This document shows, piece after piece, positions 18,216-27,060 of a stretch of DNA of 64,000 nt. Source of the DNA: CAWIHK01 sp963835935 (GTDB taxonomy: Bacteria > Bacteroidota > Ignavibacteria > UBA10030 > CAVZMI01); the NCBI GenBank assembly GCA_963835935.1, contig CAWIHK010000001.1, forward strand, positions 1,612,001-1,676,000, given 5' to 3'. Both the position numbers and the translations under genes were made by a program. The notes under the pieces are model-generated. The model was not told the origin of the DNA. It saw only the letters and a program-made list of their open reading frames with translations, and did not search any database. Every line of letters begins with the position of its first letter. Position 1 is the stretch's first letter.

Positions 18216-18890
18216 TCAACTCGAAATGTCGAACATTCTCAGGTCTTTTATGTAGACTACTGTTTTATCATCCTTCAATTGCTTCAGTCGTTCAATTTTC
18301 TTCTGCATTCGTTCAAGGTTATCGCGCATGATGACTAAATAACTATGGATATCCCTCATCGAGTCGTGTGTAAGAAGTTGTTCGACATTTTTTTTCATCA
18401 ATTCGATGGGATGATTTAACTCATTGCTTACTGCAAGGACCATCTCTTGAACAGCTTCTAATCTTTTTTGACTGATTTCTAATTCTGCGAGCTTTTTCTG
18501 CAATTTACTTTTTTCTATTACGCTCAGGATTGTACGTGGAAGAACGGGTGTGGATATCTCTTCCTTGACCAAATAACCTTCTATTCCAAGCTTCATCGCT
18601 TCGATTGCCAGAGAGATATCTTTATTCACTGTGAGGAAAATAATTGGAACGAGATATCCTTTTTCCTTCAGTATCGTCGTGACTTCAAGGCCGTTCAGCC
18701 CAGGTAAAAAATAGTCCATCAGGATAGCGTCTGCTTCATTTCCTTCTTCAAGCCAAACTATTGCGGCTTGACCGCTTTCCTTTGACACAACCGAAAAGGC
18801 CGCATCGTCATACCGTTGAAGGTACAACGTGACAAGGCGAACAAAATTCTGGTTATCCTCAACTAATAATATTGTTATCGGCGATTGCAT
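18216..18890 (-). CDS. Response regulator receiver domain fused to a degenerate HisKA-like helix pair
   Basis: The first 120 residues form a receiver domain with the acidic pair ED at 11-12 and the phosphoacceptor Asp59 in LMDYFLPG. The rest is a coiled coil followed by a histidine-kinase dimerisation-like segment. There the H-box reads AVSNELNHPIE, with Asn156 where the phosphorylated His is expected, and no ATPase domain follows. I chose the ATG at 18890 because AAGGGAG lies just upstream (18894-18900); a start at 18926 would overlap the previous gene by 68 bases. It may bind or dimerise with the neighbouring kinase without taking phosphate on this domain. Confidence 0.85.
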   Translation of the reverse strand: MQSPITILLVEDNQNFVRLVTLYLQRYDDAAFSVVSKESGQAAIVWLEEGNEADAILMDYFLPGLNGLEVTTILKEKGYLVPIIFLTVNKDISLAIEAMKLGIEGYLVKEEISTPVLPRTILSVIEKSKLQKKLAELEISQKRLEAVQEMVLAVSNELNHPIELMKKNVEQLLTHDSMRDIHSYLVIMRDNLERMQKKIERLKQLKDDKTVVYIKDLRMFDISS

Positions 18891-19356
18891 CAACTCCCTT
18901 ATGTCCTGATCTGGGCAACAATGCAACTTGTCCCCAGTACTTGTTAATTACTTCCATCGCTTGCGAGAATTCTTCAAACACAGCAGATTTGCTGATGTAT
19001 GTATTCGCTCCCAACGCATAAGCCGTTGTAATATCTTCATCGCGTTCCGAACTGCTGAACACGATTACAGGTATTTGTCGAAATTCCGGTTTTGATTTGA
19101 TAAACCGCAATACTTCTTTGCCATCAATCCCTGGTAAATTTAAATCGAGAAAAATTAAATCGGGACGGATTTTTGGAATATCTTGTTCATTAAACGCTTT
19201 TTCGGACGTTAAATAATCAAGAGCAGTTTGTCCATCACGGACAAGAATCGGCCGGATTTTATTTTGATTTTGTTCCAATGCCCATGTGATGATTCTAATA
19301 TGATCCGGATTATCATCAACGATTAGTATTGATAATTCTTGATTTGGCGAAGTCAA
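18859..19356 (-). CDS. Single-domain response regulator (Rcp1/CheY-like)
   Basis: This is a stand-alone receiver domain of about 140 residues with a short tail. It has the acidic pair DD at 14-15, the phosphoacceptor Asp71 in FLDLNLPG, the conserved Ser/Thr in VFSSSERD and the Lys in YISKS. The form with an insert before the Asp (EQDIPKIRPDL) resembles Rcp1-type regulators that pair with phytochrome-like kinases. It starts 26 bases after the histidine kinase gene and overlaps the next regulator by about 32 bases, so the three genes are one unit. Confidence 0.88.
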   Translation of the reverse strand: MTSPNQELSILIVDDNPDHIRIITWALEQNQNKIRPILVRDGQTALDYLTSEKAFNEQDIPKIRPDLIFLDLNLPGIDGKEVLRFIKSKPEFRQIPVIVFSSSERDEDITTAYALGANTYISKSAVFEEFSQAMEVINKYWGQVALLPRSGHKGVDAIADNNIIS

Positions 19357-19382
19357 TAAATTTCCTTTCCTTCCTTTTTATG

Positions 19383-22300
19383 TTAAATTTGTTTTGCAAT
19401 CGTGAATGAAAAGGTTGAACCTTCTCCTTCACGTGAAGAAACCCAGATTCGTCCTTTATGAAATTCAACGATCTTTTTCACAATTGTCAATCCAGCTCCA
19501 GTCCCTTCATATTCTTCAACGGGATAAAGCCTTTGAAAGATAATAAATATTTTCTCAAAATACTTTTCCGGTATCCCGATTCCGTTATCGTGCACCGAAA
19601 ATCGAAAATGTGTTTCGTCCTCCTCCCAAAAAATATCAACGAGTGGATTTGCAGAATGGTTGAATTTCAATGCATTGGAAATTAGATTTCGGAAAACCAA
19701 TTTCATTTGTGTTTTGTTTGCTTGAACAATCGGCATCGGTTTTTGAATACGAAGTTCGGCGTTTCGATCACTCAGTGTAAACTCGAAATCCTCTTTAATC
19801 TCTTGTAGAAGTTCATCCATTGATAAAGGAGCAAATGTTTCCGAGACACGACCGATTCTCGATAGTTCAAGCAGATCGTCAATGAGTGTTTTCATTCGGC
19901 GGCATGACTCCGAGATTGCATGCAGATATTCAGCCCCATCCTCCCCAAGCCCAGCTGCAAAATCAGAAAAAAGAATTTTACTATAGCCTTCGATGCTCAG
20001 CAACGGTTCTTTTAAATCATGAGAAACGACATACGTGAAATCGTCTAACTCCTTATTACGCCCATGGATTTCCACCGACTTCTCAAGTGTTTCTTTATAG
20101 AGCATAGCTTTTTCCAGAGCTAGTGCTGCGAGGTTTGCGACATTTTCAGAAAGATGAAGATGATCGTCGGTATAAAATTCTGAAGGTTCACTTTGAATCG
20201 TCATCACGCCAAGAATTTGTTCCTTTGAAAAGATGGGCACTGCAATTAAAGAGATCGGAAGAATTTCCTCTGAAGAAATTTTGGAATTTATTTCGTGATA
20301 GTTCCGGAGAATAAACGGGACACGATTCGTCACCACATTAAAAGATGGGGTTCCTTCTTGTATTTTTTCCGGTACAAATGCGTCGTCTTTTTGGATTCGA
20401 TTTCCGTTTTGAATTTCTATATCGACGAGAGTAGTAAGAGTTTTCCGAGAATGATCATATTTTTCTATCTTGAAAGAGTTATAAGGTACAATCTTCTCCA
20501 TTGAAAGAGCAGTTAAGTTCGCAATCTCTTGTGGATCAAGCGATGAAGTAATCTGACGGCTAAATTCATATAAAACATGAAGCTGGTGCATTTGTTTGGA
20601 AATTTTTAGTTCGGCTAATTTTCTTTCCGTTATATCATGGACAATACCTTGAACGCCTTTTATTATTCCCATATCGTTTATGATGGGCGTCCATGAAACA
20701 GAACCCCAAATGATGGATCCATTTTTATGATAAATTCGGACTTCAATATTCTGATTGTCGTGTGGAATATCAATGCCACGCTTGAGAAGACGAATAAAAG
20801 CTTGAAGACGCCTCAAATCATTCGGATGGATAGTCCGTTCGCTAATTCCTTTCCGATGTAACTCGTTCGGTGAATAACCTGTGAAATTATATGCGCTCGG
20901 ACTGATATAAACAAAATCGCCGTCTAAATTCAACGCGAATACCATGTCGCGTGCAGTCTCAACCAACAAACGATATTTCTCTTCTGAATTTCGAAGTTCA
21001 CTGTACAACCTGGTTTTCTCGATAGTCAGAGCGATGTGATCGATAATCGGCTGGACGAGTATGGTCATCTGTTCGGAAAATGCATCCGGTTCTGAACTTA
21101 AAATATTGAACACCCCGATCGTCAAATCTTTGATATGGATGGGGATTGATATTGCGGAGCGGTAGCCGTTTTGATATTCTAAAGTCGATTGGCAATCACT
21201 TCCCTGCCCTCCAAAATCATTGATCAGAACAGGTTGAAGTTGATCAAGTGCAAAACGTGAAATCGATGAAATATATGGTATCCTCATTCCTTTTGGAAAA
21301 AAGTCGTGCTGAATAGATCCGGCGGCTTCGAGATAAATATTCGATGGATCAAGATACCACATAGTAATCTGGTCAAAACTAAAAAATGTTTGTAATTCAT
21401 CGTGAATCAAATGCAACAATTCATCGTTCATCATATTTGCATTTGCATGGCTGATAATGCGATTCAACATTTCGATCTGTCTTGTTCGATGTTCGAGTGC
21501 TTGAGCAAGTCTGGTGCGCTCAGTGATGTCGCGGGCGATGTTGAGCATTGCTACTGGTTCACCGGTTTCATTTCGCAGCATGGTTGTATTCAAGCTAATA
21601 GCAATCTGTGTTTTCGATTTTGAAGTCCAATGAATATCGAAGTCATGCATCGATGTTTTTAATCTTAGTTCTGAAATCCAAAGCACCATACGCGGCATTT
21701 CATTATCAGGCAACCATGGATACGGGAATACCTGACCGATCACTTCCGATTTTGAATAACCGGTTATTGTTTCAAAACCTTTGTTTACTTCTAATACTGT
21801 ACCCTCAAGATCGGTCAACAATATTGCATCGGCCATTGTATCTATTAAATTCCGGAACAGGTGTTCTGATTCCAGTAAATCTAATTCGAAACTTTTTCGT
21901 TTAGTGATGTCGCGCGCACTTTTGAGAATTGCAAACGGCTTGCCATGTTCATCAGTGATCAAAGAGGTTACCAGCGAAACTATTACGCTTTTTCCATCTG
22001 CCGAACGGTACTCTACATCGCCAACCCATTTTCTATTTTCAATTGTTTGTTGGATAATAAATTGAAGGTATGGTGTTTCTGAATCATGCGAATATTTTTG
22101 TATGCTCCGGCCAATTATTTCGTGGTGACCAGTTCCGATTAATCTTTCGCGCGCTTCATTTGTGTAGAGTATTTTTCCTTTTAAATCTATTATACTGATG
22201 GCATCATCGGCATACCATAAAGCTGTTGCAAGCAAACGCAATTGACGGGCTGACTGGGCGCCATCATGCGGCAATACGCACAATATTGTATTGCCGTTCC

Positions 22301-22604
22301 GTGTAAGATGCATTGAGCATTTGGTAATAGATTTCTTTGTTGAGAGTGATTGAACGTGGACTACAATTCGCTGTTCGCTGGTTTTTCGTGAAAATGCTTT
22401 TTTAAGACGGGAGTGATCTTTTTGATCGACGATTTCGAAAAGGCTTTTTCTTTTTAGGATCTGACGCGACGCATCAAGAAAAGAACATGCACCTTTACTA
22501 GCTTCAACAATTCTTCCTTTTTCATCACACAATAAAAGTACGTCATCCATTAATCGGAATAAATGGTGTTCCTGCTCGGGATGTAAAACAAGTTTAGATT
22601 CCAT
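19383..22604 (-). CDS. Soluble sensor histidine kinase with multiple PAS and two GAF domains
   Basis: This 1073-residue sensor kinase has no membrane segment, so it senses something in the cytoplasm. In order I see PAS-like domains at about 15-110, 120-240 and 240-365, a GAF domain at 385-535, a further PAS at 545-670, a second GAF at 680-845, then HisKA and HATPase. The phosphorylated His is near residue 861 in VVSHDLKEPLLS. The ATP site shows DNGIGIPEK and GTGAGLTIV. The second and third PAS domains each end in DITKR or DITER, as PAS-PAC units do. I see no haem, flavin or bilin Cys motif I would trust. It begins 11 bases after the tandem TPM genes and feeds the two regulators behind it. Confidence 0.9.
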   Translation of the reverse strand: MESKLVLHPEQEHHLFRLMDDVLLLCDEKGRIVEASKGACSFLDASRQILKRKSLFEIVDQKDHSRLKKAFSRKTSEQRIVVHVQSLSTKKSITKCSMHLTRNGNTILCVLPHDGAQSARQLRLLATALWYADDAISIIDLKGKILYTNEARERLIGTGHHEIIGRSIQKYSHDSETPYLQFIIQQTIENRKWVGDVEYRSADGKSVIVSLVTSLITDEHGKPFAILKSARDITKRKSFELDLLESEHLFRNLIDTMADAILLTDLEGTVLEVNKGFETITGYSKSEVIGQVFPYPWLPDNEMPRMVLWISELRLKTSMHDFDIHWTSKSKTQIAISLNTTMLRNETGEPVAMLNIARDITERTRLAQALEHRTRQIEMLNRIISHANANMMNDELLHLIHDELQTFFSFDQITMWYLDPSNIYLEAAGSIQHDFFPKGMRIPYISSISRFALDQLQPVLINDFGGQGSDCQSTLEYQNGYRSAISIPIHIKDLTIGVFNILSSEPDAFSEQMTILVQPIIDHIALTIEKTRLYSELRNSEEKYRLLVETARDMVFALNLDGDFVYISPSAYNFTGYSPNELHRKGISERTIHPNDLRRLQAFIRLLKRGIDIPHDNQNIEVRIYHKNGSIIWGSVSWTPIINDMGIIKGVQGIVHDITERKLAELKISKQMHQLHVLYEFSRQITSSLDPQEIANLTALSMEKIVPYNSFKIEKYDHSRKTLTTLVDIEIQNGNRIQKDDAFVPEKIQEGTPSFNVVTNRVPFILRNYHEINSKISSEEILPISLIAVPIFSKEQILGVMTIQSEPSEFYTDDHLHLSENVANLAALALEKAMLYKETLEKSVEIHGRNKELDDFTYVVSHDLKEPLLSIEGYSKILFSDFAAGLGEDGAEYLHAISESCRRMKTLIDDLLELSRIGRVSETFAPLSMDELLQEIKEDFEFTLSDRNAELRIQKPMPIVQANKTQMKLVFRNLISNALKFNHSANPLVDIFWEEDETHFRFSVHDNGIGIPEKYFEKIFIIFQRLYPVEEYEGTGAGLTIVKKIVEFHKGRIWVSSREGEGSTFSFTIAKQI

Positions 22605-22615
22605 AGGTTTCTACT

Positions 22616-23425
22616 CTACCAACTTCCGCTTGCTCCTCCTCCTCCGAATGATCCACCTCCACCGCTCCATCCTCCCCCACTGAAACCACCGCCTCCGCCG
22701 AAACCGCCGCTTCCAAATCCACCACCCCAAAAACCGCCCAAGCCGGAAGAATACCTACGATGGCCGGAACCGCTGACATGATATCCGAATGCACGAGCAA
22801 ATCTCATTATCATAGAAAAGAAAACGAAAAAGAGAAAGATAATAATCGTGCAAATTGATTTTAACTCTTTTTGATTTAAGTGTGATGTTGGAGTTGCTTT
22901 GTATTCACCTCTTGTAGCTTTGATAATTGATTGAAGTCCGGCCTGAAGTCCTGCAAAATAATTGCCTTGTCTAAAAAGCGGTTTGATTTCTTGATCGATG
23001 ATTATAACCGCAACCGCATCCGGCACACTTCCTTCCAACCCATATCCAACTTGAATGCGAATCTCATGTTCTTTAACGGCAACGAGAAGAAGAATACCAT
23101 TATTATGTTCCTTTGTTCCTATTTTATTCTTCTCTGCAACTTGTTGCGCATAATCGAAGAGATCATTGCCGTTGAGAGACGGAATCGTCAATATTGCAAT
23201 TTGATTCGATGTAGAATCTTCATAGCGTGCGAGCATCTCTTCCAGCATCTGTCTTTCGCTGGAGCTCAGTATTCCAGCGTTATCGGTTACACGTTGATGA
23301 AGTATTGGAATATCTTGCCCAAATGCAGATTGTGCAATAATAATGGATATCCAAATAATCTGAATAAGAAAAATAATATTTTTTATTTGTTTGTTTTTTA
23401 CTGCCTTACATTTACCAGCTTCCAC
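22616..23425 (-). CDS. TPM-domain membrane protein with Gly-rich tail (second copy)
   Basis: This is an exported TPM protein: a signal segment ending SAFG, a TPM domain (VTDNAGILSSSERQMLEEML, ATIKI-like core EIRIQVGYGLEG, PDAVAVIIIDQEIKPLFRQGNY), one membrane helix near residue 205 and a Gly/Ser-rich tail ending GGGGASGSW. The start needs comment. No ATG is available before the signal; the GTG at 23425 has a perfect GGAGGAGG at 23438-23431, five bases upstream. That ribosome-binding site lies inside the Gly codons of the preceding gene, which this one overlaps by 14 bases. The tail is almost the same as that of its neighbour, so the pair looks like a tandem duplication. Confidence 0.85.
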   Translation of the reverse strand: MEAGKCKAVKNKQIKNIIFLIQIIWISIIIAQSAFGQDIPILHQRVTDNAGILSSSERQMLEEMLARYEDSTSNQIAILTIPSLNGNDLFDYAQQVAEKNKIGTKEHNNGILLLVAVKEHEIRIQVGYGLEGSVPDAVAVIIIDQEIKPLFRQGNYFAGLQAGLQSIIKATRGEYKATPTSHLNQKELKSICTIIIFLFFVFFSMIMRFARAFGYHVSGSGHRRYSSGLGGFWGGGFGSGGFGGGGGFSGGGWSGGGGSFGGGGASGSW

Positions 23426-24185
23426 TTGCACCTCCTCCGCTGAATGATCCACTACTGCCGCCACCGCCTCCAAAGCCACCACTACCACCAAATCCTCCGC
23501 CAAAAAATCCACCACCACCCCATCCCCAACCGTAAGAGTTCCAGCCGCCACTCCCGCCATAATATCCACCTCCACGACCGAAAAAGAGAACGGCTACAAC
23601 GAGGATAACAACAAAGACGATAATGAAAACAATTGAATGTTCGCCGAACGGATGAAAAGATGAGATTCTATATTTGTCAAATGATAATCCATTAGATTCA
23701 CTTCCAGTCTTCTGCATAAGTGAAGTGAGGCATAACTGAAGTCCGATTGCGTAATGTCCCTGCCGAAAATTCGGTTTAATATTTTGTTCGATGATTGCCG
23801 ATGCAGCAGCATCCGGAACTCTGCTTCCAAGTCCCTTGCCGACTTGAATACGGATTTGTCGCTCTTTTATGGCAATAAGAACAAGAATATCCTTGTGATC
23901 CCCAGTTCCGATGGAATTCTTTTTTGCGACTTCTTTCGTGTAATCAACAAGATCATTGTCCCACAACGAATAAATTATTAAAGCATTAATTTTAACCGAC
24001 GTTGAATCTTCAAAATTGGAAAGCATTTTATCCAGCATCGAGCATTCAGCGCTTGTCAGGATACCGGCATTATCAGTCACATGTTGATTGAGCGTGGGAA
24101 CAATTTGCCCCCAGCCTTCATTCGTAATTACAAAATTGATGAAGAAAAATATTATTAGAAAATATATTTTAAGATGAAACTTCAT
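23412..24185 (-). CDS. TPM-domain membrane protein with Gly-rich tail (first copy)
   Basis: This is a 257-residue exported protein with a signal peptide (ending WGQ near residue 27), a TPM domain (VTDNAGILTSAECSMLDKML, RQIRIQVGKGLGSRVPDAAA), a membrane helix at about 187-205 and a long Gly-rich tail with aromatic residues ending GGGASGSW. The TPM domain faces the periplasm and the Gly-rich tail probably the cytoplasm. It follows lemA by 27 bases; LemA and TPM proteins with such tails are commonly neighbours in bacteria. It is a paralogue of the next gene. Confidence 0.85.
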   Translation of the reverse strand: MKFHLKIYFLIIFFFINFVITNEGWGQIVPTLNQHVTDNAGILTSAECSMLDKMLSNFEDSTSVKINALIIYSLWDNDLVDYTKEVAKKNSIGTGDHKDILVLIAIKERQIRIQVGKGLGSRVPDAAASAIIEQNIKPNFRQGHYAIGLQLCLTSLMQKTGSESNGLSFDKYRISSFHPFGEHSIVFIIVFVVILVVAVLFFGRGGGYYGGSGGWNSYGWGWGGGGFFGGGFGGSGGFGGGGGSSGSFSGGGASGSW

Positions 24186-24212
24186 TGTATTAGTTTAACA
24201 TGATCCTTCGTC

Positions 24213-24821
24213 TTAGAATTTTACTTTGGGCACTTGTTCAGCTCCAGCTTGTGCTTCGAAATACGGTTTCTGTTGAAAACCGAACATTCCGGCTATTGCT
24301 GATGTGGGAAATGTTCGAACTGTCGTATTAAATTCCTGAACAACTTCATTGAAGCGTTTCCGCTCGACCGCGATTCTGTTTTCAGTGCCTTCCAACTGGG
24401 CTTGCAATTGCAAAAAATTCTGATCAGATTTAAGCTGCGGGTACTGCTCTACGACAACCATCAAGCGCGACAGCGCTCCGGATAAATTATCTTGTGCGGA
24501 TTGAAATTGTTTGAATGCCTGCGGATTGTTCAACACCTCCGGCGATATGTTCATCTGCCCGACTTTCGCACGTGCTTCTGTGACACCGATGAGAACAGTT
24601 TGTTCTTGTTTCGCAAACCCTTTGACAGTCTCTACAAGATTAGGAATTAAATCAAAGCGCCGCTGGTATTGGTTTTGAACCTGGCCCCAGGCTTCTTTCA
24701 CGCCTTCATCTTTCTTCACTAATCCATTGTAAATTCCTATACCCGAACCGATTATTAGAATTGCAAATAAAATAAGTATGCCAATAATTCCGAGCGCTAT
24801 GATCCAGCCCTTGGATTTCAT
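24213..24821 (-). CDS. lemA: LemA family protein
   Basis: LemA proteins are membrane-anchored helical-bundle proteins of poorly known role. The single membrane helix is at about residues 7-29. The family signatures follow: YNGLVKKDEGVKEAWGQV, then YQRRFDLIPNLVETVKGFAKQE, and later LMVVVEQYPQLKSDQNFLQL and the closing TVRTFPTSAIAGMFGFQ. The 202-residue length is usual. It heads a run of lemA, two TPM genes, a histidine kinase, two response regulators and a third TPM gene, all on the minus strand. Confidence 0.93.
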   Translation of the reverse strand: MKSKGWIIALGIIGILILFAILIIGSGIGIYNGLVKKDEGVKEAWGQVQNQYQRRFDLIPNLVETVKGFAKQEQTVLIGVTEARAKVGQMNISPEVLNNPQAFKQFQSAQDNLSGALSRLMVVVEQYPQLKSDQNFLQLQAQLEGTENRIAVERKRFNEVVQEFNTTVRTFPTSAIAGMFGFQQKPYFEAQAGAEQVPKVKF

Positions 24822-24890
24822 ACTTCCTCCCTTGAATAGTATATTTTTGTTTTTATTCTTTTCGATAATTAATCTAAATCTAATTTCCTC

Positions 24891-25421
24891 TCACTCACTG
24901 TCGTACTGAACAAGTGAGAATACCGGATAATTTTTTACTTTATCGCGTCCAAGCAAGTAACTTAATTCAATAATGAATGATATCCCGACTACTTTAGCAC
25001 CAAGTCGTTCAACAAGTCTGCATGCCGCGCCGACGGTTCCTCCTGTTGCCAGCAGATCGTCATGTATCAACACTTTATCGCCGGGATGCAAAGCGTCCGC
25101 ATGAATTTCGATTGCGTCAGTTCCGTACTCAAGTGAATACTCTTCTTTAATTTTTTTCGCCGGCAATTTACCCGGTTTCCTAATCGGGACAAATGCGACA
25201 CCAAGGCGATGTGCCAAGGCTGCACCGACAATAAAACCGCGCGATTCAATTCCTACGACTGCATCGATGCGATCTGTACGATATTTCTCAACGAATGTTT
25301 CAACGAGTTCAGCGAACACTTCTTTCGACTGCAAAAGTGTAGTGATATCGCGAAACATAATTCCTTTTTTGGGGAAGTCAGGTACAGTGCGGATGTGTGC
25401 GCAAAAATCGATTGGTGCCAT
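24891..25421 (-). CDS. apt: Adenine phosphoribosyltransferase
   Basis: Apt salvages adenine by joining it to PRPP to give AMP. The N-terminal PDFPKKGIMFRDITTLL and the flexible-loop stretch ESRGFIVGAALAHRLGVAF are characteristic. The PRPP-binding motif is VLIHDDLLATGGT. At 176 residues the length is normal. It lies about 70 bases before lemA on the same strand, with no obvious functional tie. Confidence 0.95.
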   Translation of the reverse strand: MAPIDFCAHIRTVPDFPKKGIMFRDITTLLQSKEVFAELVETFVEKYRTDRIDAVVGIESRGFIVGAALAHRLGVAFVPIRKPGKLPAKKIKEEYSLEYGTDAIEIHADALHPGDKVLIHDDLLATGGTVGAACRLVERLGAKVVGISFIIELSYLLGRDKVKNYPVFSLVQYDSE

Positions 25422-25490
25422 GGATTTACCTTCAATCGCCGGTTGTTTTTTAAATTAATAATAAGTAAAAAGTAATACTCTGACCTGCCA

Positions 25491-25532
25491 AAAGCAAATA
25501 ACGCCCCGATCCCTTGCGGAACCGAGGCGTTA
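25491..25532 (-). terminator. Terminator after glnA
   Basis: On the minus strand the arms starting at 25532 and ending at 25499 form a ten-pair stem with one mismatch (TAACGCC paired with GGCGTTA, plus two inner GC pairs), followed by TTTGCTTTT. It lies 56 bases after the glnA stop. Confidence 0.6.
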
Positions 25533-25587
25533 CCGTAAACCACCATGGCTAATAGTGGCAATCAGATCGTCCTATTCAAGCATCATT

Positions 25588-27018
25588 CTAGCAGTCGAAA
25601 TACAATCCAAATTCAAATGGATGAGGACGAAGCGACATTGGCTTCACTTCTTTTTCAATCTTATAATCAATCCATGTATTAATCACATCTTCCGTAAACA
25701 CATCGCCACGGAGCAAGAAATCGTGATCGCGTTCCAATGCTATCAATGCTTCTGTGAGTGAACCTGGAGCGGACGGGACTTCCTTCAACTCTTCCGGTGA
25801 CATATCATAAATATCCTTATCAAGTGGTTTTCCCGGATCAATTTTTTTAATGATACCGTCCATTCCAGCCATTAGCATTGCGGCAAATGCGAGATACGGA
25901 TTACAGGATGGATCGGGACATCGATACTCGACGCGTTTAGATTTTGGACTTACGCTATACATCGGTATTCGCACCGATGCGCTGCGGTTACGTTGTGAAT
26001 AAGCAAGATTAACCGGAGCTTCAAATCCCGGAACAAGCCGTTTATAAGAATTCGTTGTGGGGTTTGTGATTGCGCAGAGAGCTGGCGCATGTTTCAATAA
26101 ACCACCGATGTAATATAAAGCCATCTCGCTCAAGTTCGCATACTTATCACCATAGAATAGCGGCTTCCCGTCTTTCCAAAGACTCTGGTGAACGTGCATA
26201 CCTGATCCATTGTCTCCGAATATCGGCTTTGGCATGAATGTTACCGTCTTCCCCATTGAATACGCTGTATTCTTAAGAACATATTTAAAGAGGGTTAAGC
26301 TATCAGCCATTTGAAGAAGTGGTGAAAACCGCAAGTCGATTTCAGCCTGACCAGCGGTTGCAACTTCGTGATGAGATTTCTCTACATGTAAGCCGACAGC
26401 AAGAAGATTCTGCACCATTTTATCGCGAATAGGTATTGTTTGATCTGACGGCGGAACCGGAAAATATCCTTCTTTATATCGTGGTTTATATCCCAGATTC
26501 GGATTTTCATCTCTTCCAGAATTCCATCGACCTTCGATTGAGTCGATATGATAATAACTCTCGTGCTCATTTGAATCGAAACGAACGTTGTCGAGAATAA
26601 AAAATTCTGCTTCGGGTCCGAAGTATGCGGTATCTGCCATGCCTGTAGACTTCAAGTAAGCTTCTGCTTTTTGAGCAATGTTGCGCGGACAGCGGCCATA
26701 TTTTTCCTTGGTCAGCGGCTCAACAACGTCGCAAATTAAGCTTAATGTTTTTAACTCAAAAAACGGATCAATGATGGCCGTTGTCGGATCCGGCATGATG
26801 AGCATATCGCTTTCGTTGATTGCTTTCCAACCGCGGATACTGGAACCATCGAATCCATTGCCTTCTTCAAAAATATCTTCATCAAATTCCTGAATCGGCA
26901 TCGAATAGTGCTGCCATAGTCCAGGAAAATCCATAAATTTAAAATCGACCATTTTTACTCCCTCGTCTTTAACGAGTTTGAGTACTTTTTCGATTGCTGC
27001 TGCGTTCTTATTTGCCAT
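25588..27018 (-). CDS. glnA: Type I glutamine synthetase
   Basis: GlnA makes glutamine from glutamate and ammonia. The 476-residue protein has the GS beta-grasp start (DEGVKMVDFKFMDFPG, GFDGSSIRGW), the metal-binding PEAEFF, the ATP and substrate motifs NGSGMHVHQSLWKDGK and NPTTNSYKRLVPGFEAPV, and RSASVRIP. A Tyr in KDIYDMSPEE sits where GS-I-beta enzymes are adenylylated (usually NLYDLPPEE), so control by GlnE is possible but not certain. It lies 42 bases after an Lrp-type regulator and shares its promoter, which points to regulation by nitrogen or amino acids. Confidence 0.96.
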   Translation of the reverse strand: MANKNAAAIEKVLKLVKDEGVKMVDFKFMDFPGLWQHYSMPIQEFDEDIFEEGNGFDGSSIRGWKAINESDMLIMPDPTTAIIDPFFELKTLSLICDVVEPLTKEKYGRCPRNIAQKAEAYLKSTGMADTAYFGPEAEFFILDNVRFDSNEHESYYHIDSIEGRWNSGRDENPNLGYKPRYKEGYFPVPPSDQTIPIRDKMVQNLLAVGLHVEKSHHEVATAGQAEIDLRFSPLLQMADSLTLFKYVLKNTAYSMGKTVTFMPKPIFGDNGSGMHVHQSLWKDGKPLFYGDKYANLSEMALYYIGGLLKHAPALCAITNPTTNSYKRLVPGFEAPVNLAYSQRNRSASVRIPMYSVSPKSKRVEYRCPDPSCNPYLAFAAMLMAGMDGIIKKIDPGKPLDKDIYDMSPEELKEVPSAPGSLTEALIALERDHDFLLRGDVFTEDVINTWIDYKIEKEVKPMSLRPHPFEFGLYFDC

Positions 27019-27060
27019 TGATTTCTCTTGTTGATTGTTAGATTTTTTCAGTTAGTATAT

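Noticed and set aside
22600..23600. Long Gly-rich coding repeats that also give open frames on the same and opposite strands
   Set aside because: They are explained by the Gly-rich tails of the two TPM proteins; the other frames are shadows.
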